From contig NZ_CP017174.1 in assembly GCF_006402735.1 (NCBI RefSeq), forward strand, positions 1,429,001-1,493,000: DNA of 64,000 bases. The letters are read 5' to 3'. The stretch is from Myxococcus xanthus (GTDB taxonomy: Bacteria; Myxococcota; Myxococcia; Myxococcales; Myxococcaceae). Position 1 is the first letter of the stretch, and each line of letters begins with the position of its first letter. A model generated the notes under the pieces. The model did not search any database. It was given only the letters and a program-made list of their open reading frames with translations, and was not told the origin of the DNA. Shown piece after piece: positions 25,693-38,764 of this stretch. Both the position numbers and the translations under genes were made by a program.

Positions 25693-26301
25693 TCAGGGCG
25701 GCCGGGTGACGTCACAGCGCGCGTTGGCGCCGCGGGCGAGGTCCTCGGCCACCGAGCGAAGCAGCACGGTGCCCGTGAGGGTGTTGCCTTCCTCGCCAGG
25801 CGCTTGCTTCCCCTGCGTGAGCCACGCGGCCACCCGGCCCAGGCTCGCGGCCGTCACGACGTGCAGGCGGACGCTGATGCGCACTTCATAGCGCGCGCCG
25901 GGCTTGGGCCTTTGTTCCAAGGTCCACGCCACGCGCTCCAGCGTCAGTGAGGATGGGCCTTCCGGCAGGGGGCGTCCATCCAGCACGTAGGAGCCCTTGG
26001 AGAAGACGAGCACCTGCGTCAGCCGTGCGGTGTCCATTCGCGCGTCGAACCAGATGGTGTTGCGTTGCCAGAGCGTCAGCTCCACCTCCAGCTTCCCCGC
26101 CATGCCCAGTCGCACCAACCGGTCCAACTCGGGCGAGACGAAGTCGAAGGCTTCGGAACGGACCATGACGCGCCGTCCGGACAAGGTGGCGGTGCAAGTG
26201 GTGCGCGGCTCTTCTGCATGGACCGAGGGGGCGTGCAGGCCCGCCACGGCGATGAGCGCCGTGCCGAGCCCGCGTCCCACGTGTTTGCGTGGCCAGTCCA
26301 T
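25693..26301 (-). CDS. DUF4390-domain exported protein
   Basis: A 202-aa protein with signal peptide (cleavage near VHA-EE). It holds a single domain matching DUF4390: alternating strands such as GKLEVELTLWQRNTIWFDARMD and ARYEVRISVRLHVV. DUF4390 genes often sit near ntrY-like kinases in proteobacteria (recalled); here an NtrY-like pair lies upstream on the same strand. It begins 6 nt after the Omp85-like gene, so the two are one operon and likely act together at the outer membrane. Confidence 0.75.
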   Translation of the reverse strand: MDWPRKHVGRGLGTALIAVAGLHAPSVHAEEPRTTCTATLSGRRVMVRSEAFDFVSPELDRLVRLGMAGKLEVELTLWQRNTIWFDARMDTARLTQVLVFSKGSYVLDGRPLPEGPSSLTLERVAWTLEQRPKPGARYEVRISVRLHVVTAASLGRVAAWLTQGKQAPGEEGNTLTGTVLLRSVAEDLARGANARCDVTRPP

Positions 26302-26307
26302 GCGTCT

Positions 26308-28629
26308 TTAGAAGGTCCGCTGGAAGAGCAGCCGGGCTTCGGGCGTGGCGGTGGCCCGCTCATCCGTGCGCCACGCGACGTCCATCCGCACGTTGTCTCC
26401 GAAGTGGAGGCTGGCGCCCAGGCCGAGCCGTGCATCCGTCCAGGTGTCATCCGCCCGCACCGTGCCCAGGTCCGCGAAGAGGCCGATGGCGCTCCAGCGG
26501 TACTCCGCGCTGGTGAGCACGGACACGTCGCCGCGGTACTCCTTGAAGCCGAAGCCGCGCAGCGCCGTCCATCCCCCCAGTGCCTCGCGCTTCTGTTCGG
26601 GCAGACGGTGGCCCCCCGCGGTGCGCACGCGCAGCGACAGACCGGTGTCCCAGCCGGTGGGCACCTCCATCGCGATGTCGCTCACCAGCTTCCAGAAGCG
26701 CGCGTCACCACCCGCGCTCCCCGGACCGTTGCCCACCTCCAGCGTGAGCAGGCCCCGGAGCGAGGCGCGGCTCTCCCAGTCGCCATCCCGGTCGAAGAGG
26801 GACGTCTCTGGCGTGCGGAACAGCGAGCCCACGGACGCGGCGGCGGGCACGTTGCTGGCGTACTCCATGCGCACCACCACGGAGTCGAAGCGGCCCTCGG
26901 TGACGGGCGCGTTGGGGAAGGGGGCCGAGTCGTTCCGGAACAGGGAGAAGGGCGGCGTGAAGCTGCGCATCGACTCGTAGCGGTCGCTGCGGTACTCGAC
27001 GCCCGCGAGCCAGTCGTCCGCCCAGCGCCAGGTGGCGAAGGCCGTGAGGCCCTTGCGGCGGAAGTAGTCGCGGTCCGGCCGGTTGATGAGGGCCGAGTAG
27101 AGCGACGAGTCGATGTCGCCCATCCGCCACCGGTCCAGCGTGTCGGTGAAGTCGTAGACCTGCGCGCCCAGCTCCGCGAGCCCCACCCGCGGCACCTGGA
27201 GCTTCGCCCCACCGAGCAAGTTGATGCGCCGCTGGCGCTGCGTGCCTTCCGGGTCCTCCGGCAGATACTGGCCGCCCCACCGCAGGGGGATGGTGAGCGC
27301 GGCGTCCACGGTGATGTGCGCGCGGTCCTTCGCATCCCAGAGGCGCAGCCGCCCCGCCAGACCCGGCGAGAAGCCCGTCACCTGCGTGTGCATCGGAAGC
27401 AGGTCCACATCGAAGTCCGGCCGCCGCGTGCGCACGTGCACCACCAGCTTCTTGTCCTCGAGGGTGATGCTGTCGGCCGAGTCCACGTCGTCCCACCAGT
27501 CGGCGAACTGCTTCCAGTTCAGCTCGAACTCCACCTGCTCCCGGTGGCGCGGCTTCGCGCGCGGTGCTTCCTTCGTGTGGTAGGCGCGGGTGCCGTCCGG
27601 CTCGCGCGTCTCGATGATGTGGGCGCGCCGGGCACGCGTGCTGTCGGAGTCGTCCACATTCGCGGGCTCCAGGAAGGGGAGCCGCGAGGTCAGCCGCCGC
27701 ACGGCGCGCTTCGCGTCACTGCGGAGGAACACGGTGCCAGGCTGCAGGTCCAGCGCGTCCTGGACGCGCGCTGCGATGTCGGCGTCCACGCCGCGCACCT
27801 CGATGGACTCGAGCCGGCCTTCATCCACCGTCACCACCAGCTTGCCGTCCGGCGACCACACCGCGGACAGGCTGGCGAGCATGTAGCCGTCGTCACGCAG
27901 GCGCTTCAGCGTGCGCTCCAGGCCGTGGACGACGCCGCCCATGAAGATGCCGGGGTGCAGCGTGCCGCGCTCCAGCCGGGCCACCCAGTCACGGGGCGGA
28001 TATCGCGGCGGGCAGGGGCGGACGACGGAGAGCGTGCCGCGCCGGGAGTCCACGCGCAGCGTGGCGGTGAAGGACTCTTCGTCTTCGTCCTCGGTGGGGA
28101 ACCGGTGCGGGAGCCGGAGCAGCTCTTCGAGAATCTCGGTGGCCTGCAGGTCCTGGATCCCGTTCACCTCCACGGCGGAGACGACGGGGTTCTCCTCCAG
28201 GTGGACTTCGAGGACCGCCGGCTGAGGCGCCTCGGCCACGCGCACGCGCGGCTCCACGCGGGCGAACAGCCCCGAGCGCGCGAGCCGCCGGAGGAACAGG
28301 TGGACTTCGCTTCCGCTCATCAGGGCCTCCGAGTCCGCACGGGGCGCACCGATGAAGGCACGCACCTGCGCATCCGTCAGCCAGTGAAGTCCGTGCAGTT
28401 CGATGCGGCCGGGCGTGAGCGAGCGCCCATCCACGGCGAGTTGAAGCGGCGCCAGAACGCTGGTGTCTCCCGAGTCGTCGTCCTCGAAGTTGTCGGGGCA
28501 GGACTTCTGCGCGTCCGCTGGGGTGTCGCCTCGGGCGTCGGTCGTGGGGGAGCGTGGCTCAGGTGCAGGGGATGGCTGCGCGACTGCGAGCGCGGGGAGG
28601 AGACAAATGAGGAGCGCGAAGCGGTTCAT
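26308..28629 (-). CDS. Omp85/BamA-family outer-membrane protein
   Basis: A 773-aa protein with a signal peptide (MNRFALLICLLPALAVA). After a short acidic stretch come about three POTRA-like modules (roughly 60-330), including AVEVNGIQDLQATEILEELL and ESIEVRGVDADIAARVQDAL. Then comes a long 16-strand-type barrel (about 390-773) ending in Phe. The Omp85 lid-loop signature is present as WTALRGFGFKEYRGD. Members insert or secrete proteins (BamA, TamA, Sam-type) or transport lipids. It is co-transcribed with DUF4390. The start has no clear ribosome site and may be leaderless if the promoter at 28642-28657 is used. Confidence 0.88.
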   Translation of the reverse strand: MNRFALLICLLPALAVAQPSPAPEPRSPTTDARGDTPADAQKSCPDNFEDDDSGDTSVLAPLQLAVDGRSLTPGRIELHGLHWLTDAQVRAFIGAPRADSEALMSGSEVHLFLRRLARSGLFARVEPRVRVAEAPQPAVLEVHLEENPVVSAVEVNGIQDLQATEILEELLRLPHRFPTEDEDEESFTATLRVDSRRGTLSVVRPCPPRYPPRDWVARLERGTLHPGIFMGGVVHGLERTLKRLRDDGYMLASLSAVWSPDGKLVVTVDEGRLESIEVRGVDADIAARVQDALDLQPGTVFLRSDAKRAVRRLTSRLPFLEPANVDDSDSTRARRAHIIETREPDGTRAYHTKEAPRAKPRHREQVEFELNWKQFADWWDDVDSADSITLEDKKLVVHVRTRRPDFDVDLLPMHTQVTGFSPGLAGRLRLWDAKDRAHITVDAALTIPLRWGGQYLPEDPEGTQRQRRINLLGGAKLQVPRVGLAELGAQVYDFTDTLDRWRMGDIDSSLYSALINRPDRDYFRRKGLTAFATWRWADDWLAGVEYRSDRYESMRSFTPPFSLFRNDSAPFPNAPVTEGRFDSVVVRMEYASNVPAAASVGSLFRTPETSLFDRDGDWESRASLRGLLTLEVGNGPGSAGGDARFWKLVSDIAMEVPTGWDTGLSLRVRTAGGHRLPEQKREALGGWTALRGFGFKEYRGDVSVLTSAEYRWSAIGLFADLGTVRADDTWTDARLGLGASLHFGDNVRMDVAWRTDERATATPEARLLFQRTF

Positions 28630-28641
28630 GCACGAAGGGAG

Positions 28642-28657
28642 AGCACGGGCCGTTCCA
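28642..28657 (-). promoter_or_regulatory. Possible sigma-54 promoter of the Omp85-DUF4390 operon
   Basis: Minus-strand TGGAACGGCCCGTGCT has GG and GC in the obligatory 10-nt spacing and matches TGGCACG-N4-TTGCW with two mismatches. The transcript would start only about 2 nt before the ATG at 28629, which weakens the call. Confidence 0.35.
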
Positions 28658-28705
28658 CCCAGAGGTGGCGGGCAAGTGCCTGAAAGAACGAGGGCCGAGC
28701 AGCCA

Positions 28706-28762
28706 TGGCGATGTCATGGAGACATCCGGATGTCGAGTCGTGATGTGGTACTGACATCGCCA
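28706..28762. repeat. GATGTC/GACATC inverted-repeat cluster upstream of the Omp85 gene
   Basis: TGGCGATGTCA (28706-28716) is mirrored exactly by TGACATCGCCA (28752-28762). Between them lie another GACATC (28721-28726) and GATGTC (28729-28734), giving two nested dyads. They are 77-133 nt upstream of the Omp85 start, the usual position of activator sites for sigma-54 promoters. They are adjacent to the end of the NtrC-like gene. Confidence 0.55.
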
Positions 28763-28884
28763 GCGGTGATTGCGTGCGGCCGTCCGGCACCCGCCTGGAG
28801 ACATGGGGGCGCTTTCGGTACAGGGGCGCGTTGTCGCGGCTGGTCCGAAAATCGGGGGCAGATCAGCTGCACTCCAGCGGGGCT

Positions 28885-30233
<1,349 letters not shown>

Positions 30234-30237
<4 letters not shown>

Positions 30238-31508
30238 GGGGACGGGGGCGGGGTGAGGGGCAGTTCCACGCGCGCGAGCGTACCGCCTCCGGGCGCGGGC
30301 TCCAGGCGCAGGCTGCCGCCGTGCTCGTGGACGATTTTCTGGGAGATGGGCAGGCCCAGGCCGCTGCCGCCGGGCTTGGTGCTGAAGAGGCCACGCGTGA
30401 GGGCCGGGCCTTCGAGGACGGAGGGGACGCCACTGCCTCCGTCCGCCACGGTGACGCACACGGTGCCCGGCTGCGGCGACTCCAGTGTGACGTGGACTGG
30501 CGCGGCGCTGGTGGAAGAGGCCTCGGTGGCGTTCTTCACCAGGTTGCCGAAGAGGCGACGCAGGCCATCCGGGTCCGCGCGCAGCGTGGCCTCCGCGCCA
30601 GGCCGAAGCTCCACGGGCACGGGGGACGTGCCCGCGTACAGGGTGCACACCTCGGCCAGCAGCGGGCGCAGGGGCACGTCCTGGAAGCGCGGCGCGGGCA
30701 GGCGCGCGAAGGTGGAGAAGCTCTGGGTCATCCGCATCAACAGGTCCACTTCCTCCTGGAGGAGGGCCACGGCCTCGGTGATGCGGGTGGTGTCGTGGGG
30801 CGTGGATGCATCCGTCCGGTTCAGACGCGCGAGCGACAACTTCATTGCGGTGAGGGGGTTCTTCAGCTCGTGGGCGAGCGCGCGGGCCACGTCCTGCCAG
30901 GCGGCAATCTGTTCCGCGGACTTGAGGCGCTCGCGCTGCGACAGCAGCTCCTGGCCCATGCGGTTGAACTGGCCCAGGAGGAACTGCAGCTCGTCGCGTG
31001 GCGGCTCGGGGGCGGCGAGCCGCACGGAGAGGTCGCCGCGCGCATAGGCCCACATGCCTTCCGTGAGCGTGCGCACCGGACGCGTGAGGGCCCGGCCGAG
31101 GAGCACCGCGGCCACCGTCAGCGCCGCGCCCGATATGAGTACCAGCGCGGTGATGAAGGCGGGCACGCGGCGCACGAGGGCGCGCCGTGCCAGCTCCGCC
31201 TGCGCGAGGTTGAGCCGCGCCTCGTTGAGCGAGTCCTGCGGCAGCTCCCGCCGCGCCAGCTCCGAGGCGACTTCCTCCAGCACGCCCTCCACCGGGGCGA
31301 TGGACACCGACAGCACCCGCTCCAGCGCGGCTTGTGCCAGCACGCCGAGCAGCACCAGCGGCACCCAGCCGGCGAGCAGCATCACCGCCAGCAGCCGGCG
31401 CCGGAAGCGCGGAGGGGGCGGCGGAAGATTCGCGGCGTGTTCAAGGCCCACCCTGTCACCGTAGGTGCGGGCCTCTGTGGGCGCGGCGGCGTGCATGGGA
31501 CGGTTCAT
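30234..31508 (-). CDS. NtrY-like sensor histidine kinase
   Basis: A 424-aa membrane kinase. A Pro-rich N-terminus leads into TM1 (about 38-58), then a short periplasmic helical loop (59-113), TM2 (about 117-140), HAMP (141-190), HisKA with His213 (RALAHELKNPLTAMK) and HATPase_c (NLVKNATEAS, DGGSGV, GSGLGLPIS). The architecture matches NtrY-type kinases but with a compact sensor. It overlaps its sigma-54 response regulator by 4 nt. Divergently arranged with the multi-TM gene at 31568, with a 59-nt shared upstream region. Confidence 0.93.
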
Positions 31509-31567
31509 ACCGCATCCGGACGTGGGCCCGGTGCCGAGTCCCTGGCGCGGAGACTCTGGTAGGCTGC

Positions 31568-32728
31568 ATGGCTCCGATGCCTCGTCTTCTCGCGCCCTCC
31601 CAGGGCTGGTTGTTCAGTCCGGGAGTGGACCTGTCCGTCTTCGCTGGCAGCGCGCTCGTCTCGGTGGCTTTCGTGCTCGCCGCGCCCTGGCTGGGCGTGG
31701 AGGACGGCACGCCGCTGTGGGCATGGCTGCTCTTCGTCGTCTGCGTGGACGTGGCCCACGTCTGGTCCACGCTGTTCCGCACCTACCTGGATCCGGACGA
31801 GCTGCGGACCCGCCCCGGGCTCTACCTGGGCGCGCCGCTGGCCGCCTACATGGCGGGCGTGGTCGCCCACCTGGTGTCGCCGGGCACGTTCTGGACGTTG
31901 TTCGCTTATGTCGCGCTCAGCCACTTCGTGCGGCAGCAGTACGGCTGGGTGGCGCTGTACGGCCGCAAGGCGCGCGTCTCCCCGCTGGAGCGGCGCCTGG
32001 ATGCCGCTGCCGTCTATGCCGCCACGCTGGGGCCCGTCATCTGGTGGCATGCGAACCTGCCGCGCGGCTTCTGGTGGTTCGTGCCCGGGGACTTCCTGTC
32101 GGGCCTGCCATCTTGGGTGGGCACCGTGGGGCTGGGGCTTCACGCGGGGGTGCTCTTCGCGTGGGCCGGCTTCCAAGCCGCGCGGGTGGTGCGCGGCGAG
32201 GGCGTGCAAGCGGGCAAGGTGCTGCTGGTGGTGGCGACGTGGGTGGCGTGGTTCGGCGGCATCGTCGTCGCGCGGGACGACTTCACGTTCACGGTGATGA
32301 ACGTGGTGCTGCACGGCGTTCCCTACTTCGCGCTGCTCTTCCGCTATGCGCGGGGGCGGCTGGAGGAGGGTGGTTACGGCGCGGGGGCGGCGCTGCTGCG
32401 CGCGGGGCTGCCGGGCTTCCTGCTGTTCCTGGTGGCGTTGGCCCTGGCGGAGGAGTTCCTGTGGGACCAGGCTGTGTGGCGCGAACAGGGCGCGCTCTTC
32501 GGCGAGAGCCACGTGACGCTGCCGCCGGACGTGTTGTCTCTCGTGGTGCCGCTGCTCGCGCTGCCGCAGGCCACGCACTATGTGCTGGATGCCTTCGTGT
32601 GGAAGCCGGGCCGGCAGCCCGCGCTGCTGTCACGACTGGGCTGGGCACCGATGGCCACCCGACACGAGGGTCCACCATCTGGCATGAATCCCGTTTCGAC
32701 CATGGCCATTCCTGCACGGAGTGATTAA
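31568..32728 (+). CDS. Polytopic membrane protein with conserved histidine motifs
   Basis: About 386 aa with some nine predicted TM helices. Polar motifs sit in or beside the helices: CVDVAHVWSTLFRTYLDPDE, SHFVRQQYGW, LHGVPYFALLFRYARG and PQATHYVLDAFVWK. The spread of His, Gln, Tyr and Asp in membrane regions suggests a metal or haem site, or a substrate channel. I do not recognise the family by name. An alternative start is the next ATG 9 nt on. Its stop TAA shares a base with an ATG leading into the trehalose gene, so they are probably co-transcribed. Confidence 0.75.
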   Translation: MAPMPRLLAPSQGWLFSPGVDLSVFAGSALVSVAFVLAAPWLGVEDGTPLWAWLLFVVCVDVAHVWSTLFRTYLDPDELRTRPGLYLGAPLAAYMAGVVAHLVSPGTFWTLFAYVALSHFVRQQYGWVALYGRKARVSPLERRLDAAAVYAATLGPVIWWHANLPRGFWWFVPGDFLSGLPSWVGTVGLGLHAGVLFAWAGFQAARVVRGEGVQAGKVLLVVATWVAWFGGIVVARDDFTFTVMNVVLHGVPYFALLFRYARGRLEEGGYGAGAALLRAGLPGFLLFLVALALAEEFLWDQAVWREQGALFGESHVTLPPDVLSLVVPLLALPQATHYVLDAFVWKPGRQPALLSRLGWAPMATRHEGPPSGMNPVSTMAIPARSD

Positions 32729-32742
32729 TGCAGGAGGGGCCT

Positions 32743-34911
<2,169 letters not shown>

Positions 34912-34919
34912 CCACCGCG

Positions 34920-34947
34920 CGCGCCCGCCGGAGTATCGGCGGGCGCG
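34920..34947. terminator. Hairpin between convergent genes
   Basis: An 11-bp perfect stem (34920-34930 with 34937-34947, CGCGCCCGCCG) and a 6-nt loop, between the stops of the trehalose gene and the transglutaminase gene. It could stop transcription from both sides; there is no U-tract. Confidence 0.55.
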
Positions 34948-34963
34948 GGCCTGCTCGCGTCCG

Positions 34964-37900
34964 CTACGGCGTCGAGGACGCGGTGCGGTTGGCCGCGTTC
35001 TGGATGAACACCCGGCGGCCGAAGGCGCGGTCCACGCGGCCGAGGAACTCGCGGAACGCGGGGTAGTCGTCCGCGGACACGCGCGCCGTGGTGAGGGCCA
35101 CCTCGCCCTCGGCCACCAGCTTGCCGCCCTCCAGGCGGTAGTTCAGCTTGATGTGGCCGAACTTCGTCGTCTCCTCCACCGCCTGGGGCAGCTCCGCCAC
35201 CGTCCAGCCTGCGGGCAGCGCGTAGCGCAGGAGGAAACCGTTGGTCCACGGGCTGGACATCACCAGGTCGAAGCGGCGCTGGGCCAGCGACGCATAGGCC
35301 TGCTGGTAGGTGCGCCCGGTGCCGAAGGGCAGGAAGCGCATGCCGTTGGGCATCACCTCCGAGTAGCGCGGGATGCTCATCTTGAAGTCCAGCGCCACGT
35401 TGTCATCCAGCCGCGTGGTGTCGCTCAGCTTCACCTCGTGCACGGTGAGGCCGGGGAAGCTCTGCGCCCAGGCGCGCTCGAAGGTGGACTTGCGCGTGGC
35501 CTCCGGCCGGTAGGCGCGGCGGTAGTCGGGCGCGTGCTGTCCACCCACGGAGCTGGCGCCGGTGATTTCCGCGCCGCCGTCCGCGCGGAGCGTCACGTCC
35601 AGCGACATGCGCGTGGCGTTGTCCGCCGCCTTCGCCTCCGGCGTGGTGAGGAAGGTGCTCTTGCCGTTGGGCTCCACCACCAGCACGTTGGCCACCCGGT
35701 CCGCGCTAGGCAGCTCGTTGGCGCCGTGGAACTCCGCGGTGCCGTCCAGGTACAGGTCGAACTTGGGCACGTAGGCGATGGCGTGGTTGAAGGCCGCCAG
35801 GCTCGCGGGCTCTTCGCCAATGGAGCCCAGGTTGCGCATGCGCAGCAGCACCAGCCGGCTCTCCACGCCCGCCACCTGGAGCATGGAGTGGATGAGGCTC
35901 GCCTTGTCCTTGCAGTCGCCGAAGCGGCGCGCCAGCACCCGGTCCACGCGGTAGGGCTTGAAGCCGTGGATGCCGAACTCCAGCGCCACGTAGCGCGTGT
36001 TCGTCACCACGAAGTTGTAGATGGCGCGCACCACCGCCAGCTCATTCTTCCGGTCCACGCCCTGGAGTACCTGGTCCACCGTCTGCCGCAGCTCCGCGTT
36101 GGGCTGGAGCTGGTCGCGCACCAGGCCCCACCAGTAGCGGCCCACCTGGTCCCACGTCTGGTAGGTGGAGACGTGGAGGTTCTGCGCCACCTCCGCCCAG
36201 CCGGGCATGCCGGGCTCCGGCACCACCTTGGCGACGTGCTTGGAGTTCCAGCGGTACAGCACGCGGCCGGCGTCCAGCGTCTCCTGCGCGCTCTCCACGC
36301 CGGTCAGCTTGCTCTTGTTCCAATACAGGGGCCGCGCCTGCGGCATGTCCACCAGGTACTGGAAGCGCACCTTCGGGTAGACGCCCTGCACGCTCTCCAC
36401 GTCACCCCAGTAGTCCGACAGGAGGTTGTCCTGCGCGGTGTCGTCCAGGCGGTACGTCAGCTCAAGCGTGTCGCCCGCCGCCAGCGACGGGAAGGAGAGA
36501 ATCTTGGCGCGGGCGTCGTAGTACATGCCCGTCCACGGCTCGTTGATGTTGCGCTCGTTCTCACCGTAGCTCTCCACCACGGAGCCATCCGCCTTGATGA
36601 CGCGGGCGCGCAGCACGCGCACCTCCTGGCGGTCTGGCGAATAGGTGACGGGGATGGTGCGGAACGCATCCACGCCGCGCGAGTTGAAGACCTTGACCAC
36701 CGTCTGGTGCAGTCGGCTGGACAGGCCGCTCTGCTGGACGCGCACGTAGGTGTTGTCCACCAGGTAGAGGGCGTCCTCGTGGACGTAGGCCTCCGCCTCC
36801 TTGGCCAGCGGCTGGGCGTCCACCAGGTACTGCATGCCGGTGCCGGTGCTCTCCCCCTTGAGGGTGCGCAGGGCTTCCTTCAGGCCCGGGTTCTGCGGGC
36901 GCAGTACCAGTGAGCGCTCGAACGAGGCCAGCGCCGGCTCGCGGCGGCCAGCGGCCAGTAGGGCGCGGCCCTCACGCTCGTAGACCTCCGGCTCGTCCGG
37001 GGACAGCGCGCGGGCCTCGGAGAAGAGGGTGACGGCTTCCTCCACCGCGCCGTTGCTGGCCTTCAGCTCCGCCAGCCGCACGCGGGAGCCATTGTCGAAG
37101 GGGTTGAGCTTCACCAACTGCGCGTACTCGCGCTGGGCGGACTCCACCTGCCCGGCCTCCGCCAGCATCGTGGCGAGCATGTGGCGCGTGGTGGTGTCGT
37201 CGAAGCGCAGCGCCAGCACCACGCGCATCCGGTCCATGGCCTCGCGGCCGCGGTCGAGCTGCCGGGACACCTGGGCCGCGGCGCGCACCGCGCGAGGCAC
37301 GCGGGGCTGCAGGCGGAACGTCTCCTCCACCAGGGCGTGGGCCTTGGGGCGCTCGCCCAGGGCTTCATGCGCGCGCGCCAGCACCAGCCGCGCGTTGACG
37401 TCATCCGGCGTCTTCTCCAGCACGGGCGCCACCAGCGGCTGCACGCGCTCGGGGTGGCCGCGGTCCAGTTCGTGGTCGGCCAGCGCCACTCGCGCCTCCG
37501 GCATGGCGGGGTCGGCGGCAATGGCGGCTTCCAGGAAGCGGCGGCGCTCGTTCAGGTCATCCCGCTGCGCCTGGGCGGCGAGCAACTGGAGCCGGGCGTC
37601 CTTGGGGGCTGCTTCCGCGGCGCGCGCGGCCTCGGCGCTGGCGGTGTGCTCGCGCTCGTCATACGCGCGGAAGAAGCCCAGCACCCGGGCGTAGTCGCCG
37701 CGCAGCGCGGCGTCATCCGGGTTCTTCTCCACCATCGCGCGCAGGGCGGAGGTGAGGGTGGGCAGCGGCTGGGGCTGCGGCGCGGTGCCTTTCTCCAGGG
37801 CGGGCGCCTTCGCCGGCAGCGTCGCGCGCACGGTGGGCGACTCCTGGCGCAGGTAGAAGCCCAGCGGGCCGGACTCCTGGCACACCTTCACGAGCACGCG

Positions 37901-38623
37901 GTTGAGGCCCTTGCGCAGCTTCACGGACACGCGGGACTGGTCCGGGCGCGGCAGGTTGTAGCGGTCCTCCTTCGCGGCGAGCTGCCCGTTCACCCACAGG
38001 CGGAACGCGCCGGACGTGCCCACGCCCAGCGACACGCGCGACTCCTGGGAGGACTCCAGCCAGGTGACGGCGTAGGCCACGGACTCTCGGTTGGGGCGGA
38101 TGGCGGTGGCCAGGTCGATGTAGCCATCCGAGGTGTTCGCCGTCAGCTTGCGCCAGGTGGTGTTGCCGCCCTTGGCCGCGGGGTAGGTGGCGGACAGGTC
38201 CAGGTTGGCGGCCTCGGGGCCGAAGTCGGTGTCACAGCCGGCCTTGCCTTCGTTTTCGAAGCCGCCGGTGACGTAGTAGTCGCCCACGTAGCCCAGCCAC
38301 TGCTTCACCTCGTTGGCGCGCACCAGCCGGCCCCGGGCGCGCTCGGTGTCCAGCAGGAGCATCTGCGCGGTGGCGCGGGTATTCGGGTCCGAGCTGCGGC
38401 GGGAGGCCACGTAGGCGTAGGTACTCAGCAGGGGCGTGAGGTCCTCCACCTCGTCCACCAGCGCGTGCATCCGCAGCAGGCTGGCGGCGCTTCGGGGGGA
38501 GGAGGCCTGCTTCATCGCCTCGGCCGCATGGACGCGAGCGGTCTCATCCGCGGCCGGCTTCGCCTGCGCCCACAACGGGCAGGTGAGCACGAGGACTGCG
38601 GCCAGCAATGTGAAGCGGGACAT
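34964..38623 (-). CDS. Exported DUF3857 / transglutaminase-like protein with TPR repeats
   Basis: A 1219-aa secreted protein: signal peptide (cleavage near AQA-KP), a jelly-roll segment (about 155-270), and many TPR-like helical repeats (about 290-600). A DUF3857 domain (about 620-800) follows, then a transglutaminase-like domain. The catalytic triad is present: Cys in FGDCKDKASL (near residue 901), His in AFNHAIAYV and Asp in LYLDGTAEF. A final beta domain follows. The DUF3857-transglutaminase pairing is common in periplasmic proteins of Bacteroidetes and myxobacteria, and may cross-link or cleave peptides. Monocistronic by position. Confidence 0.88.
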   Translation of the reverse strand: MSRFTLLAAVLVLTCPLWAQAKPAADETARVHAAEAMKQASSPRSAASLLRMHALVDEVEDLTPLLSTYAYVASRRSSDPNTRATAQMLLLDTERARGRLVRANEVKQWLGYVGDYYVTGGFENEGKAGCDTDFGPEAANLDLSATYPAAKGGNTTWRKLTANTSDGYIDLATAIRPNRESVAYAVTWLESSQESRVSLGVGTSGAFRLWVNGQLAAKEDRYNLPRPDQSRVSVKLRKGLNRVLVKVCQESGPLGFYLRQESPTVRATLPAKAPALEKGTAPQPQPLPTLTSALRAMVEKNPDDAALRGDYARVLGFFRAYDEREHTASAEAARAAEAAPKDARLQLLAAQAQRDDLNERRRFLEAAIAADPAMPEARVALADHELDRGHPERVQPLVAPVLEKTPDDVNARLVLARAHEALGERPKAHALVEETFRLQPRVPRAVRAAAQVSRQLDRGREAMDRMRVVLALRFDDTTTRHMLATMLAEAGQVESAQREYAQLVKLNPFDNGSRVRLAELKASNGAVEEAVTLFSEARALSPDEPEVYEREGRALLAAGRREPALASFERSLVLRPQNPGLKEALRTLKGESTGTGMQYLVDAQPLAKEAEAYVHEDALYLVDNTYVRVQQSGLSSRLHQTVVKVFNSRGVDAFRTIPVTYSPDRQEVRVLRARVIKADGSVVESYGENERNINEPWTGMYYDARAKILSFPSLAAGDTLELTYRLDDTAQDNLLSDYWGDVESVQGVYPKVRFQYLVDMPQARPLYWNKSKLTGVESAQETLDAGRVLYRWNSKHVAKVVPEPGMPGWAEVAQNLHVSTYQTWDQVGRYWWGLVRDQLQPNAELRQTVDQVLQGVDRKNELAVVRAIYNFVVTNTRYVALEFGIHGFKPYRVDRVLARRFGDCKDKASLIHSMLQVAGVESRLVLLRMRNLGSIGEEPASLAAFNHAIAYVPKFDLYLDGTAEFHGANELPSADRVANVLVVEPNGKSTFLTTPEAKAADNATRMSLDVTLRADGGAEITGASSVGGQHAPDYRRAYRPEATRKSTFERAWAQSFPGLTVHEVKLSDTTRLDDNVALDFKMSIPRYSEVMPNGMRFLPFGTGRTYQQAYASLAQRRFDLVMSSPWTNGFLLRYALPAGWTVAELPQAVEETTKFGHIKLNYRLEGGKLVAEGEVALTTARVSADDYPAFREFLGRVDRAFGRRVFIQNAANRTASSTP

Positions 38624-38764
38624 CCGTTCTCCTGGGTGGACGGCTTGCGGTAAGGGGCGCCAGCCCCGGGCAGGGGCGTCGACGCGGATGAACAGGCGAA
38701 CCCCTCTGGGGCTTCCCCTGCCTGGCCATCGTATGATGGAGGATGGGGTGGGGACAGGTACGCA

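Noticed and set aside
26065..28683. 872-codon plus-strand frame opposite Omp85/DUF4390
   Set aside because: His/Arg/Val-rich shadow with no domain; coding signal is on the minus strand.
38698..38715. AACCCC-TCT-GGGGCTT as terminator near the NAT gene end
   Set aside because: Only 5-6 pairs with a wobble and no U-tract.
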